A stretch of DNA of 64,000 nucleotides from Anodontia alba (GCA_964016985.1 OZ024830.1:21414387-21478386), one strand, 5' to 3'; positions 1 to 11,240 are shown, counted from the first letter of the stretch. The notes: generated by a model not told the origin, from the sequence alone. Numbers and translations: made by a program.

Positions 1-474
1 CTGCAAAAATGATTCGCCAATCGCAGGCTGTCCCATTAGAACAATTGTAAATTTGTCTACACGTTTCGCAGCAAACATAAGATTTTCTTCCGCTTTTATG
101 GACGCTTTATTCAAATCCTTCCTTTCAGTTTTCCCACCAGCTGGCGCGTCTCTGACGACAGCTTTCACATGATGCTTCGAACGGTTAGAAGTACTTGCAT
201 TAAAATTTCCTCTGCCAAGAAGTCCGTTAGAAAGTTTCATGCAGAAAAATTTACAGTTTCCGAATTGAATTCTGAAAGGATATGTTATAGTACAAGACAT
301 ATAGTGCCTGATGTTTCTGGCGTCTCTTTCTGAAAGTCTGGGTCGTCCAAACGCATACAGAACTTTACCATTGTTATCAAATATTATGAAGAACTTTCTG
401 TCTTTAGCTTCTGTTAGTTTCAACATCTCAATAATGTCCTTTACCTTATCTTCCATAGCAACAGCGTTTGTCAT
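1..474 (-). CDS. Unrecognised protein, N-terminal part, runs off the left edge
   Basis: An uninterrupted minus-strand frame of 158 codons begins at the ATG complementary to 472-474 and is still open at base 1. An in-frame stop lies six codons upstream, so the start is near. The first Met has a poor context; Met7 (GCTATGG) is a better Kozak match and may be the real start. Residues 7-20 look helical (MEDKVKDIIEMLKL). They are followed by a hydrophobic, strand-like stretch FFIIFDNNGKVLYAFGRP, a middle part with several Cys (residues about 72-89), the motif SNGLLGRGNF, then a Lys/Arg-rich segment. I do not recognise the family. No intron is evident. It could be a lineage-specific gene or a transposon-borne ORF. 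A tandem array lies directly upstream. Confidence 0.55.
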   Translation of the reverse strand, partial: MTNAVAMEDKVKDIIEMLKLTEAKDRKFFIIFDNNGKVLYAFGRPRLSERDARNIRHYMSCTITYPFRIQFGNCKFFCMKLSNGLLGRGNFNASTSNRSKHHVKAVVRDAPAGGKTERKDLNKASIKAEENLMFAAKRVDKFTIVLMGQPAIGESFLQ

Positions 475-518
475 ATATCCACAGCAATTTCAGATTTTAA
501 GTCTGTGATACTTTTCAT
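471..518 (-). promoter_or_regulatory. Short upstream ORF overlapping the start of the edge ORF
   Basis: A 16-codon minus-strand frame (MKSITDLKSEIAVDI, then TGA) ends in the tetranucleotide ATGA, whose ATG opens the 1-474 frame. It could be a uORF regulating the downstream start, or the relic of a one-base frameshift at an older N-terminus. Whether it is translated is unknown. Confidence 0.3.
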
Positions 519-519
519 A

Positions 520-893
520 CAAACACAGTTACAATATAGATATGCGTGTCATTTCAAAAACACTATAATGTATATCGTTTCATATAAACACAGTTACCAT
601 GTAGATATGTGTGTCATTTAATATAAACAGAGTTACTATTATGTGTATCGTTTCGTATAAACACAGTTACTTTTACGCGTATTATGTGTATCGTTTCATA
701 TAAACACAGTTACCAAGTAGATATGTGTGCCATTTAATATAAACAGAGTTACTATTATTTGTATCGTTTCATATAAACACAGTTACTTTTACGCGTATCT
801 TTTCATATAAACACAGTTACTATTATGTGCATTGTTTCATATAAACACAGTTACTATTATGTGTATTGTTTCATATAAACATAGTTACTATGT
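520..893. repeat. Tandem repeat array (ATATAAACACAGTTAC units)
   Basis: The core TATAAACASAGTTAC recurs about ten times, linked alternately by TATTATGTGTATCGTTTC and ATGTAGATATGTGTG-type spacers. The basic step is about 35 bp, with a longer alternating unit. It sits immediately upstream of the edge ORF. Confidence 0.85.
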
Positions 894-961
894 AGATGCC
901 TAAAATTAATATTCATCGTTTCCTGCAGTTATCGTTTGTGCAGTGGAATCGAATAGTTTTA

Positions 962-1603
962 CGAGGGTCCTGCAAAAAGTTTAGTCACTGGGTTCGAATT
1001 ACTTCAGTGCTACGTTTTATCAAACATACTTTTATTACAAACCTTCAAAGTATTCCCCCTTTACTGAAACACATTTTTATAACCTTTTTACCCAGTCGCG
1101 AAAAGCAGATAAATAGTTTTATTTTGGTATCTCTTGGAGACACTGATAAATAGCGCTGCCAAGAGAACTTCTAGACGTATACTTATTTCCAGAAAGCATT
1201 TTCTTAAGCCTTGGAAATAAAAAGAAGTTACAGGGACTCAGGTCAAGTGAATAAGGTGGATGGTTTAAAACCTTTTCAGAAACCTCACACTTATGAGACG
1301 AGACGTTGTCATGTAAAAGGTGGACTCCTGACAATCCTTTGCTTGGTCGCTTCTTATTGTAACAAGTAAATTGGTCAGTGTATACGACTGCATCTATTTC
1401 AATTTGAAATAACTCGGTCAGTTAGAAAGCAATCTACACGAAATAAAGGTATATTTTTAGCTATTTAAAAGACCATTAAAGTGCAGTGAAGCATTTTAAA
1501 ATATACCTGAAATGAAACCAAGAAAGCCTATTAGTAGCATAGGCTGCCATAGTGGCAGCCTGTACTACTCCTGTTAGTGACAAAACTTTTTGCACGACCC
1601 TCG
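962..1603 (-). mobile_element. Mariner element, internally deleted
   Basis: Near-identical terminal inverted repeats, CGAGGGTCCTGCAAAAAGTT on the left and CGAGGGTCGTGCAAAAAGTT on the right, are flanked by TA on both sides (960-961 and 1604-1605). At 642 bp it is about half the usual length of a full mariner, so it is a deletion derivative. Confidence 0.88.
1119..1334 (-). pseudogene. Mariner transposase C-terminal remnant
   Basis: The 71-residue frame carries mariner catalytic-core landmarks: LLHDNVSSHK (second Asp block, normally HDNAPxH) and PPYSLDLSPCNFFLFPRLK (normally YSPDLxPxDFxLF). The third catalytic position reads Asn (PCNFF) where Asp is usual. The N-terminal DNA-binding half is missing. 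Non-functional. Confidence 0.85.
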
Positions 1604-2049
1604 TACTATAGATATTCCCACATGTCAATAATTCTATGTTTGAAGTAACGTGTTTTATTTTCCAACGTTGGTACAGTTTCATCCACTATAATTACTCTAA
1701 GTATTCAGACAAACAGGCCAGAGCAAGCAGTGGAGACCCAGATACGGCACTGTTAGCCACTAATCTTCCAGTTTTAATATACCCAGTGCCACAGGCAATC
1801 AAAATTTACTTATCAAAACTTAAATTAGTATAATAAGCAGTTCGGGAAAATACCCGCACATGTAGGGTCAATACGGTACGTTGACAGTTTATCGTTTTTG
1901 GCTTCAGAGTTTAGTAAATCCCCTTTGGAGCCACGAGCATATCATTCTGTACACTGGCTCCAGTGTCCAGTGACAATGTTTTTTTCTTACTAGTCCCTAA
2001 TGACTTCTGGTCATTAGTGACCAGCCTTTGTAGACATAATATTATTTTG

Positions 2050-2330
2050 CATCACAAAAATACGCCTATATATTTTTTACCCCCTTAAACCCCACTTTTA
2101 TATAGCAAAACTGGGGTTTACAGGGGTATACATTAATTTTCTTATTTCTGCTAAAAACATAGATTGTAGGTACTCGTTAGAGCTGCCTCGTCGTCGAGGC
2201 GGTTCTAACGAGTATTCACAATCTATGTTTTGAGCAGAAATATGAAAAATATCAGAATTTTTTATCTGAAAATTTTCAGTTTTTGGTGGTGAAATTTTCA
2301 GTATATTTGAATAGGCATGTTTTCGTAATG
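2050..2330 (+). mobile_element. MITE-1 copy 1
   Basis: Left end CATCACAAAAATACGCC, right end GGCATGTTTTCGTAATG. A small left hairpin (AACCCCACTTT...ACTGGGGTTT) precedes a central hairpin of about 100 bp built on GATTGTRGGTACTCGTTAGA with a CTCGTCGTCGAGG tip. There is no coding capacity. This layout defines the MITE-1 family. Confidence 0.9.
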
Positions 2331-2607
2331 GAGCCAGTCTTATCATTCTGTGGTGAAGTATACAACTCAATGTACGCGTGTCTGTGTTCTTGTTTATGCG
2401 GACATTTTATCATATCATACCATAATCGGATTTTTTATTAACGTGCAGGTTCAGGGGCAACAGCCACATCAGTGGGCCCCCTTCCAGATAGTTGACTTGC
2501 TGCACGCATAGCAGATCTCACACCAGATTTCCACATATTTCTATCATGGGGGTTGATAGCCAGGAGCTTCCATTCTCTGCAATCCATCTCTGTCAGCTGC
2601 TTTCATG

Positions 2608-4030
2608 TCATCTTGGGCCTCCCAGGCCCACGCGTTCCCTCAACCTGTATGTGAAAGGCTGTCTTGACTGCACCATTGGAGCGTTCAACATGTCCATACA
2701 TTGAAAGAGAGATGGCGTGGTAGCAGCTCCTTGAACTTCTTCTAGGCGACTCACACGTGTTGTGGTTGAAAGTTCACAGCCACCTGCTGCTGAGAGAATG
2801 TCTCCTAGATAGCAAAAGGAAGCTACCACCTCCAGCTTGTCAGGTCCGACTTGGACTTCCCTCTGTGGTCTGCCATCCAAGGGGCCTGCAGTTCCCTGGC
2901 ACCGTGTACATCTGTAGTCAGAGTCCTTTGTCAAATGCCTGAGCCCACTGCATTTCTTGTGCACTCAGTGCTTGCAACCGTTGCAGAAGATGTTAATGCT
3001 GCCCACTCTAGTGCGACAGACGGCGCATGGAAACTCGCCTGAACTCTGCAGGAGGACCGGGCCCGCACCGCAGATCATGATCTTCGTCTTTCCTGCATTT
3101 ACACTCAGTCCCTTCTTTTCAATTTTTTCTTTCCAAGTCAAGAGCCTTCTGACATATTCCTCGTGCGATTCAGCGATGATAACAAGGTCATCGGCGTAGA
3201 GGTCCTCCCAGGGGACCCAAGAGCGGAATTCTCGTGATAAAGCTTCAAGTACAACGATGAAGAGAAGCGGGCTGAGTACTGAGCCTTGGTGAACACCGAC
3301 CTTCACTTCAAACTCTTCACTGTACCCCTCACCAACACGGACACGGATACGCGCATTGGCATACATCCCCTGCACCAGTAGTACAATCCACTCCTCCACA
3401 CCAAGTTTTCTCAGCGCCCACCAGATAACTTTCCGAGGTACTCGATCAAAAGCGTTCTACAGGTCTACGAAAGCCTTGCAGTCTCTTGTTGGCAGCTAGA
3501 TACTTCTCTTGCAGCTGCCTGACAACAAAAATTGCGTCTGTTGTGCCTCTGCCTGGGACGAAGCCAAACTGGGAATCGTCGATTGACACCAACTGTCTGA
3601 CGAGGCCGTCCACAGTCCTCTCCAGGACTTTCATGACCTCCTCTGTCAGCTTGAGGCCGCGGTAGTTGCCCCTTTCCAATGCACCCCCTTTCCCTTGTAG
3701 AGGCAGACAATGAACCTCTTCTCCCAGTCAGAGGGTACATTGCCAATGCGAATGATTGCAGCTGCGAGGTCACGGACCATGGAGGCGCCCATGTCACCGG
3801 CTGATCGTATCATCTCCACCACTATACTTGATTGGCCCGGTGCTTTGCCCGCCTTCATCTGTGAGATAGCCTTCTTAACCATATCAATGGTGATTGGGAT
3901 GGACGAGCCTTCCACTGGTGGTTGATAAGAAGGTGGTCTGGGTCCAAGTTAAACTCGACGTTGAGAAGTCTTTGGTAGTGCTCTAACAAGGCCTTCTGCT
4001 TTGAGTCTTCGCTCATTGACATCTCTCCGG
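2608..4030 (-). pseudogene. RTE-like LINE reverse transcriptase, decayed
   Basis: Successive minus-strand segments in different frames show non-LTR reverse transcriptase blocks in order: KAGKAPGQS and IGNVPSDWEKRFIVCLYKGKG (3915-3646), DDSQFGFVPGRGTTDAIFVV (3679-3446), KVGVHQGSVLSPLLFIVVLE and the catalytic LYADDLVII (3399-2965; YADD at residues 68-71 of that segment), then a Cys/His cluster CAVCRTR...CNGCKHWMHKKCSGL and a C-terminal tail (to 2608). Frameshifts near 3650 and 3420, and the absent endonuclease, make it dead. The RTE assignment is from general resemblance; a neighbouring clade is possible. Confidence 0.85.
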
Positions 4031-4107
4031 CATCATTCTTCACTGGTTTGTCACCAACATTATAAAGGTTTAAAATTAAGGGTACCGTACAAAACACTAA
4101 ATTTTTG

Positions 4108-4293
4108 GGCATCTTAACACCTTGCCATACTTGTCTCAAATTTTGTCAAAGTCCACTTTACTACCTGCTGATATGTCTTAAGCTGCTGGATGACTGGCAA
4201 ACGGTGTAGACCCTGATCAGACGCCACTTTTGTGGCGTCTGATCAGGGTCTACACTGTTTGCTCAGATCTATCTGTCCAAATACTTAGGGTAA
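4108..4293. mobile_element. CC-1 family element with H2 hairpin
   Basis: Degenerate end TTGCCATACTTGTC, central palindrome GTAGACCCTGATCAGACGCC / GGCGTCTGATCAGGGTCTAC, and right part CTGTCCAAATACTTAGGGTA match the better copy at 58430-58649. Confidence 0.75.
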
Positions 4294-4572
4294 AAGTGGT
4301 GGAAATGAAAATATGGAAATACTTCTTCAGACTCGGTTTACACTGTTTGCTCATGCTTGTCTGCCCGAATACTTGTCAGTGATTACGGTAGCAATGGAAG
4401 AATTTCTTCAGACTAACAGTCACTGTTATACCGGACATGAGATACTGAAGTACTCGTATATATATGTCCTTTCGATTAATGAACACACAATATTGCTACA
4501 ACATTGTTTCAACGTCTTGACGTTGCAGCAACATCGAAACGGTATTCTGCCAACGTTGTATGTTTCCTGGAC

Positions 4573-4854
4573 CATCACGAAAACACGCCTATATAATTTT
4601 GACCCCCTTAAACCCCAGTTTTATATAGTAAAACTGGGGTTTACAGGGGTATAGATTATTTTTCTTATTTCTGCTCAAAAACATTGATTGTGGGTAGTCG
4701 TTAGAACCGCCTCGTCGAGGCGGTTCTAACGAGTACCCACAATCTATGTTTTGAGCAGAAATACGAAAAATATCAGAGTTTTTTTTATCTGAAAAGTTTC
4801 AGTTTTTTTTAGGCGAATTTTTCTATATATTTGAATAGGCGTGTTCACATAATG
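4573..4854 (+). mobile_element. MITE-1 copy 2
   Basis: CATCACGAAAACACGCC at the left; the right end GGCGTGTTCACATAATG is diverged. The central hairpin tip reads ACCGCCTCGTCGAGGCGGT, perfectly self-complementary. Confidence 0.9.
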
Positions 4855-5916
4855 CTAAGTTCTGTTGTATCGATTTATGCTATTGTATTCCGCTGCACAT
4901 ATTTATTTTTCACTATATAATATTACTTTTATTACCATCGTGTCTAATTTTATAAACATTTATTACACTCGTATCTAATATTCTATAGTCATTGTAATTT
5001 GTTATATTCGTATTTACTATTAACCGATTCTTTGAATAAGATAACTCTAATTAGGCAGGAATATTTTGCAGCATAATCATTAATATTATTAAACTCGTAT
5101 TATTCCCCAAAATGAAACCGAATTTTCCGTTGATATGTCATAAGGTTCCATAATAAAGTGTCTTTCCTCAGTCATATGTAGGTAAAGATATGTACCAAAA
5201 TCATTTCTCTTAAAGTGATTCAAGCATCTTATAAAATGAAATGCACAGTTTCTTTAAATAACATCTACAGGTTACCGTATTTGCCCTAAATATTCGGCAG
5301 ACGGGCCTGAGCAAACAGTGTGCACCCCAATCAGACACCGCACAACGCGGAGTCGGTTAAGGGGCTACAATGTTTGGCATTCGGCCAACTGTTTAGCCAC
5401 CTCAATGGGTAGTAAAATGGACTTGTTCAAATTTTAGGACAGGTATGACAAAACGTTAAGGGCTCCGAAGACTTAGGATAAATATGGTTTATTCAACATT
5501 GCAACAGATGCAACAAATTGAACAGAAAATAAGTGACAGGATATATATATGAAGATGCCTAGCTACAGATAAAATCTTTTATAGCACAATTGTCGTATTT
5601 ACCTTAAATATTTGGACAGACGGATCTGAGCCAGCACTGCGAGTCCAACCGAAGCGCTGGAAAAGCGGTTGTTACGCTGGAAAATCGGTCTTTTCACGCC
5701 GGATCACGGTATTTTTCGTTGGATTCGCCGCCATTTACAGAGAAACGTTTGATGGCTGGTAGAGAAAAATACACATTTATTAAAAATATTAGGATAAGTT
5801 AATCGAACATGAAGCCCATACGTTTTTCTAACTGCCAATCTTCAGTTGATACATAAACTTGCTGAAATTGTCAAACACTCAAAGAGAAAATTGTTCTTTA
5901 GATTTGACAATACAAT
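4855..5916. other. Non-coding, AT-rich stretch
   Basis: No gene seen. A CC-1-like fragment starts at about 5273 (TACCGTATTTGCCCTAAATA, then GCCTGAGCAAACAGTGTG). A second, very short match lies at about 5598-5625. The remainder is AT-rich without recognisable structure. Confidence 0.5.
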
Positions 5917-5954
5917 AAAAAAAAAAAAAAAAAAACAGTGGTACAGAAGGGTTC

Positions 5955-5992
<38 letters not shown>

Positions 5993-6003
5993 TTTTTTTT
6001 TTT
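5917..6003. repeat. Poly(A) tract facing a poly(T) tract
   Basis: About 19 A (5917-5935) and a T run from 5958 to 6003 broken by one G are separated by about 22 bp. This looks like retrotransposon A-tails meeting head to head. Confidence 0.8.
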
Positions 6004-6180
6004 AAATTCATGACCAACAGGTGGATGAAATGCATTTGAAAATGACCTTGTATCGTAAACTGGTCATTGCTGAGAATTTTGTTACCAAGGAAACAAAGAC
6101 CAAGGCACACTCCACGAAACTGAAGGTAGTGCTAGATAAAATGGTATCGCTTTGATATACAACTGGCCAGTATTCTCGCA
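5937..6180 (-). repeat. Repeat, inverted relative to 8297-8530
   Basis: TACAGAAGGGTTCGTA, CATGACCAACAGGTGGATGA and CATTTGAAAATGACCTTG recur in reverse complement at 8297-8530, including the homopolymer tract between them. The two copies are about 2.3 kb apart. Identity unknown. Confidence 0.7.
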
Positions 6181-7085
6181 GACAAACACACTTACAATTG
6201 TTGCATGCCTCTTGCCAGATAAGGGAAGTCTCAGCATCATCAAGCGGTCATTTATGCCTTTTGGAAGTCCTGAAAGCTCCAGAAGAAAGTGTAGCCAGCA
6301 CCAACTTCTTTTAAAAGCCCTTCTTCTGCAAGGCGTGTTCTCACTCAGAGCGGCAATCTCGACTTTGTATCGGTCAAGTTCTCTACCAACTAGAGCTGTT
6401 CTTAGCTCAGGTCTATCAGAACCAGAACTGTCCATTAGGGTGCGCACGTTCCAAGGTATCACCATCTTCGTTTTTCTTGTTCGACCGCTAAGTGGGATTC
6501 CCGCTGATCGCGGTTAACCAGCCAGGACTTTTGAAGCAGGCAATTGTTTAGGGCACCTTTTCTAGCCCCTTCCCCATGCTACGGGGGTAAGCAGTGCGAT
6601 CCTAAAAAGGTCTGCTCAGTCGCTCAGTTCGGCTGCCGAATTCCCCATACTGCTTCGCTCTTAAGGAAAGCGACCATATAGAACCAAGCCGCCTGTGTAA
6701 AGGTCCGCAGTTACAGCTTCCAGTCTTTCCTCACCTGCTGCTTCGCCGGTCGCCATTGCCACAGGGCTTTTGTGTGACTTCCTTATGTGTGCTTGCTGTG
6801 AATGTGTGTTGCTGATTAAGATGACATGCGCTGTGAACTGGATTATAGTGAGGGAGAGGCGCACAGAGTCAACCTCACTCTCTTGTCCTGACCTAGCTGG
6901 ATCCAGAGGCAAGACAGTGTTAGGACATCTGGAGCTAAGCCCGGAGGCAGTGGATGACCATGAATTCTGTTGTGCCTTGTCATGCTCTCCATACTCCACA
7001 ACATGCTGCTGCTTCGCCGTTTGGGCCGTTGAATCACAGTAATGATTTCATCCGCCCCAGCTGCCGAAGCAGACTTTACATAACT
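6082..7085 (-). pseudogene. LINE 5' region and start of the endonuclease domain
   Basis: Reading leftward from about 6465, the frame begins IPWNVRTLMDSSGSDRPELR and continues GRELDRYKVEIAALSE, the opening of the apurinic-type endonuclease domain of RTE/BovB-like LINEs (the CFDP2-like sequence). It is lost after about 25 further residues. The sequence to about 7085 has relatively high GC for this window and reads as 5' untranslated LINE sequence. It may belong to the same family as the reverse transcriptase at 2.6-4.0 kb, but they are separate fragments. Confidence 0.7.
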
Positions 7086-7375
7086 GGAACAGGTAAATCC
7101 AGATATGCAGGTTTTTGTTTGGAGTTGCCAACCCTAGATGTATTGCCGACCAGGGTTTAAGAGCTCCATCTACCCTAGATATTGCTACACAGATTCTGTT
7201 CACAGCTATATAGAAGCAGTAACTTAAATGTCTTATGTAGCATACATATATATAGTCTAGTCAGAGACATCACAATCATTTTAATTATCTACAACGTTTT
7301 AAGCTACTGTGATGCAGGGTGCTTAGCAATTGTTTTATTTAGAATATTTGGCGAAATAGTCGATTTTGACATTCT

Positions 7376-7376
<1 letters not shown>

Positions 7377-7432
<56 letters not shown>
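7377..7432. repeat. (AC)n microsatellite
   Basis: About 28 uninterrupted AC units. The reading frame through it encodes only alternating Thr-His and is not a gene. Confidence 0.97.
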
Positions 7433-7436
<4 letters not shown>

Positions 7437-7879
7437 TTCCTAAAAGAAATAGTGGGAAACGGATTCGTTTACCGCTTGCCGCCACTCATATTAACACTTT
7501 AATAACATCGAGGTGGGGATTTTGCAATGTTTAAAATACGAACGTTAGTGCGACTTCGCGCGCAGGTATTTACCTGCACGTCACTGGCGTCATAATTGAC
7601 TTCCGGGAAACAAGAAGAAACAAATGCATGCAATTGACAAGGCAAAAAAAACTATTTTCGCGTATCCTGTGACAATGCAGCATTTTTCGTGGCAGTAAAA
7701 TGGAGAAGTGGTAAGGCAATTGATCGAGAACGTTTTGCTTGTCGTATTTCATTAATTTTGGCAAATATGAAAAAAGCAGTTTCACAATATCATGGCAATC
7801 ACAGTAGAAGCAAATGAATAATGAACATAGAGCATAGGAGACATAATGAAACAATATAAAGTAGATACAGAAACATAAG
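7433..7879. other. Unannotated spacer
   Basis: A minus-strand open frame at 7570-7923 is hydrophobic and Phe/Cys/His-rich. It has no recognisable motif and runs into the PB-1 element. I do not call it a gene. Confidence 0.4.
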
Positions 7880-8092
7880 TTAATCCTTCTCTTGCTGAAC
7901 ACGGCATGCCTTGTCTTAGCCAACAGTGTAGATCCAGATCAGTTGGCTTCCGAAGAAGCCAACCGATCTGGATCTACACTGTTTGTCATTAAATATGTGA
8001 ATTTCTATCAAAAATTCGGATCAAGTAATCTGATTAGCTGGAAATTAGAAGTGGGCGTGGCATCTTAATTTATTCAGCAAGGCAAGGATTAA
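7880..8092. mobile_element. PB-1 element (piggyBac-like MITE), copy a
   Basis: TTAATCCTTCTCTTGCTGAA to TTCAGCAAGGCAAGGATTAA: TTAA at both ends followed by CCYTTNYCTTGCTG inverted repeats. Target TTAA with CCC/GGG-type ends is the hallmark of the piggyBac superfamily. The left half holds a near-perfect palindrome GATCCAGATCAGTTGGCTTC / GAAGCCAACCGATCTGGATC (core H2). Confidence 0.85.
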
Positions 8093-8296
8093 CAGTCTTG
8101 TGCACTTGTCGACCGGACGCCGCAACAGTATGAACACATGAAACCTGTGGTTAAAAAAAAAAAAAACGGTTTGAAGTATACAAAGGTGCTTGATGTTGTA
8201 TGTGATCGGTACATTCCGATACTTTATAGACTAAAAACTAAGGCTATAATATCGATTAATCGGTATTAAATGGGCTGTGAAGGTAAAGTTTTATCT

Positions 8297-8530
8297 TTTC
8301 AAGTGTGTTTGGCCAGTTGTAGATAAAAAAAAATGACATTTTATCTGGCGGTATCTTAAAATTCATCGATTGTGCATCGGCTTTGTTTCCTCGGTAAAAA
8401 AAGTCTCAGCAATGGCCAGTTTATGAAACAAGGTCGTTTTCAAATGCACTTTCATCCATCAGTTGGTCATGAATTCCAAGAAAATGAAAAAAAAAAAAAA
8501 GAGTACGAAACCTTCTGTACGAATGCTTTT
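8297..8530 (+). repeat. Second copy of the 5937-6180 repeat
   Basis: AAGGTCGTTTTCAAATGCA, CATCAGTTGGTCATGAATTC and CGAAACCTTCTGTACGAA are the reverse complement of the 6 kb copy. The internal tract is A here where the partner has T. Confidence 0.7.
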
Positions 8531-8574
8531 TTATCGTTAAGACGAGTGTTCAGTAAAGTTTGTAGGTTCTGTTA

Positions 8575-9250
8575 TCAACTGTTTCATGCTGTATTCTTGC
8601 ATTAGGTCTTTTATTTTATTGTTGTTGACAATGAGCATGTTCATGTTAAAATCTCCGAGAACTATGATATCTCCATCACGAAAACATGCCTATATAATTT
8701 TGACCCCCTTAAACCCCTATTTTATACAGTAAACCTGGGGTTTACAGGGGTATACATCATTTTTTTTTATTTTGCTTGAAAACATGGATTGCGGGTATTC
8801 GTTAGAACCGCCTCACCGAGAAATATGGAAAATATCAGAGTTTTTCATCTGAGAATTTTCAGTTTTGAGAGGTGAAATTTTCTATATATTTGAATAGGCG
8901 TGTTTTCGTAATGGTATATCGGTTCTGTATGCCATGTCGATACTTTCATTAATGGAGGTAAAATAGTCTGCGTTACTGCTCGTGGGTCTGTAAAACCCTC
9001 CGATGAGGACTATTTTGGACTGTGTTTGAATCTTAACCCACACATTTCCAGGTCAATTCGGCGCTTGCTGAATAATGTGTCGCGAACAAAAACAATGACG
9101 CCACCACAAGGGCGATCGGGCCCGTCTGCTCTGAAAGGTGGCGAGATAGGTTCAATACAAATACTTGCGTTCGGAATTTTCGGGCTAAGCCAACTTTCAG
9201 AGAAGACAAGGACGTCATATGCTGATGCTCCGCCTTCAAAAAGGTCCAGC
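8575..9250 (-). pseudogene. LINE endonuclease domain split by a MITE
   Basis: Leftward from about 9250: DVLVFSESWLSPKIPN, then RADGPDRPCGGVIVFVRDTL, a frameshift, and VLIGGFYRPTSSNADYF. After the MITE-1 insertion comes DIIVLGDFNMNML, then KDLMQEYSMKQLITEPTNFT. These are the E-S-W, GG-V, FYRPP and GDFN blocks of the AP-endonuclease domain of CR1/Jockey-type LINEs. It is a different lineage from the element at 2.6-4.0 kb. Dead. Confidence 0.85.
8674..8913 (+). mobile_element. MITE-1 copy 3, one hairpin arm lost
   Basis: Both ends are present, but the right arm of the central hairpin is gone: GAACCGCCTCACCGAG runs straight into AAATATGGAAAATATC. Inserted in the LINE endonuclease frame. Confidence 0.88.
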
Positions 9251-9369
9251 TTAGGTACGATGCTTTAGATATTTAAGTGTGTTATACTTAAATGATTAGA
9301 GAGGTATTCAATCGAGCTGGATGAGCAACTGGAGACGGAATCAATACTGCCATCGAATTTATGGTTAGA

Positions 9370-10520
9370 CCATGGTGTGGAGCAGCGCATATTGTTTCGG
9401 GGTTACAATCCACCATATATTTACAGAGTTATGCTCCTTTGAAGATGTCTGTAATCTCTTCGTTTCCAGCTAAATCCTACAGTTAATATCCGATCAAGCT
9501 GAAACTTGGTTTATAGTTAAATCACGATGTGGAGCAGCGCATATTGTTTCTGGGCAACAATCCACCAAATATTAGCAGACTGATGCCCTTTGAAGACTTC
9601 TGTAAACTTTTCGTTTCCTGCTTACTCCTCCTACTGTTTACATCCAGTAAAGCTGAAACTTGATTTATAGTTAGAAATAGTGTGGAGCGGTGCATATTGT
9701 TTCGGGGTTACAGTCCACCAAATATTAACCGAATTATGTCCCTTTCGAAATGTCTGTAAACTTTTCGTTTCTGGCTAACTCCTACAGTTTACATTCGATC
9801 AAGCTGAAATTTAACTTATAGATAGACCATAATGTGGAGCAGCGCATATTGTTTCGAGGTTACAGTCCACCAATTTCTTGTAGAATTATGCCCCTTTAAA
9901 AATTTCTGTATTTTTTTCATTTCAAGCTAACTCCTCTTACAGTTCAGAAATTCGATCAAGCTGAAACTTGGTTTATAGTTCGACCATGTTGTGGAACTGC
10001 GCGTATTGTTTCGAGGTTACAGTCCACCAAATATTAGCAGAGATGCCTTTTTGAAAATTTCTGTAATTTTTTTTTCCGGCTAACTCCTCCTACAGGCTAC
10101 AGCCGATCAAACTGAAACTGGATTTATATTTAGACCATGATGTTGAGCAGCGCGTATTGTTTCGAGGTTACATTTCTTCCAGCTGTTAGCAGAAAATTTG
10201 AAAATTCTGTAAACTTTTTGTTTCGGGCTAACTCCCACTACAGCTTACATCTGATCAAACCGAAACTTTGTAACATCGCATATTATTTCGAGGTTACAGT
10301 ATACTAAATATTAGCAGAGTAATGCCCCTTTGAAAATTTCTGTAAAGTTTTCATTTCCCGCTTACTCCTCCAACAGTTTTCATCTGATCAAGCTGAAACT
10401 TTATATGTTGTTAGACCATGGTGTGGAGCAGTGCATATCATTTCGAGATTACAGAACACCAATATTAGCAGAGTTATGCCCAATTTGAAATTTTCTGTAA
10501 ACTTTTCGTTTCATCCCCCT
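9370..10520. repeat. Tandem array, about 153-bp period, about 8 diverged units
   Basis: The landmark GTGTGGAGCAGCGCATATTG recurs near 9374, 9530, 9674, 9833, 9989, 10140, 10271 (partial) and 10420. Each is followed by TTTCGRGGTTACAGTCCACC, then GTAAACTTTTCGTTTC and GATCAAGCTGAAACTT. Units differ by substitutions and small deletions. Confidence 0.9.
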
Positions 10521-11240
10521 TATGGCTTCTGAGGAGAAGATTTTTGAATATATATTTCTTTGCAAATTTAACATTTTGGTTACCATGGCAACTAATCGAA
10601 TGGACAAAACTCAAATGTGACACAGGGGACTGTTAAAGGAACATTTTTGTAAAAATTTTGTCAATATATCTCAAAAAATGTTAAATAACATAAGCCTGTA
10701 GAAAAAGTATGTTTTTATTATGTTTGCTCGTGTACTTTTGTCGCTATGGCAATTTAAAGCTCCCCTGGGTTTATAATGGGAAAATAGAGTTACTATGGGA
10801 AACATGAATATAGGTTTTTTTTCTCATTTTCTCAGATATTTTGACGAAAGTTTTAGAGAAATGTTCCTGGAGTAGTCCTCTATCAAACATAATAATTTGT
10901 CCAAGTGGTTGACAAAAATTGTGAAGAAATATTTAAAAAAATATTAGCTTTTACAGTAGTTCACTCGGGTGAGCATTGTAGCCCATGGACCTCTAGTTTC
11001 TGCACGTCTGTTTTAATTAGCTTGATAATAAAAATGCTCCTCATATCTCTGAGTATCTGGTGAAAATGTCAGCTTACATGGCTCTAGATAACACGGTTAT
11101 GAAGATACGGTCAACCCACGTTACACCGACACTCGTTGGAATGACAAAATTCGTTATAATGACAATTTGAATGCCACGAAACCTTTGCTTAACAGGTGAC
11201 AGTTAATAAGAAATTATGCAAGAATATTGCATTAAAACTT
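10521..11240. other. Non-coding spacer
   Basis: No gene. 11108-11168 (GTTACACCGACACTCGTTGG, GACAAAATTCGTTATAATGA) matches 57650-57695 and resembles one end of a Tc1/mariner-like element. Confidence 0.5.

Noticed and set aside
7182..7502. 106-codon ORF with Thr-His repeat
   Set aside because: Runs through the (AC)n microsatellite.
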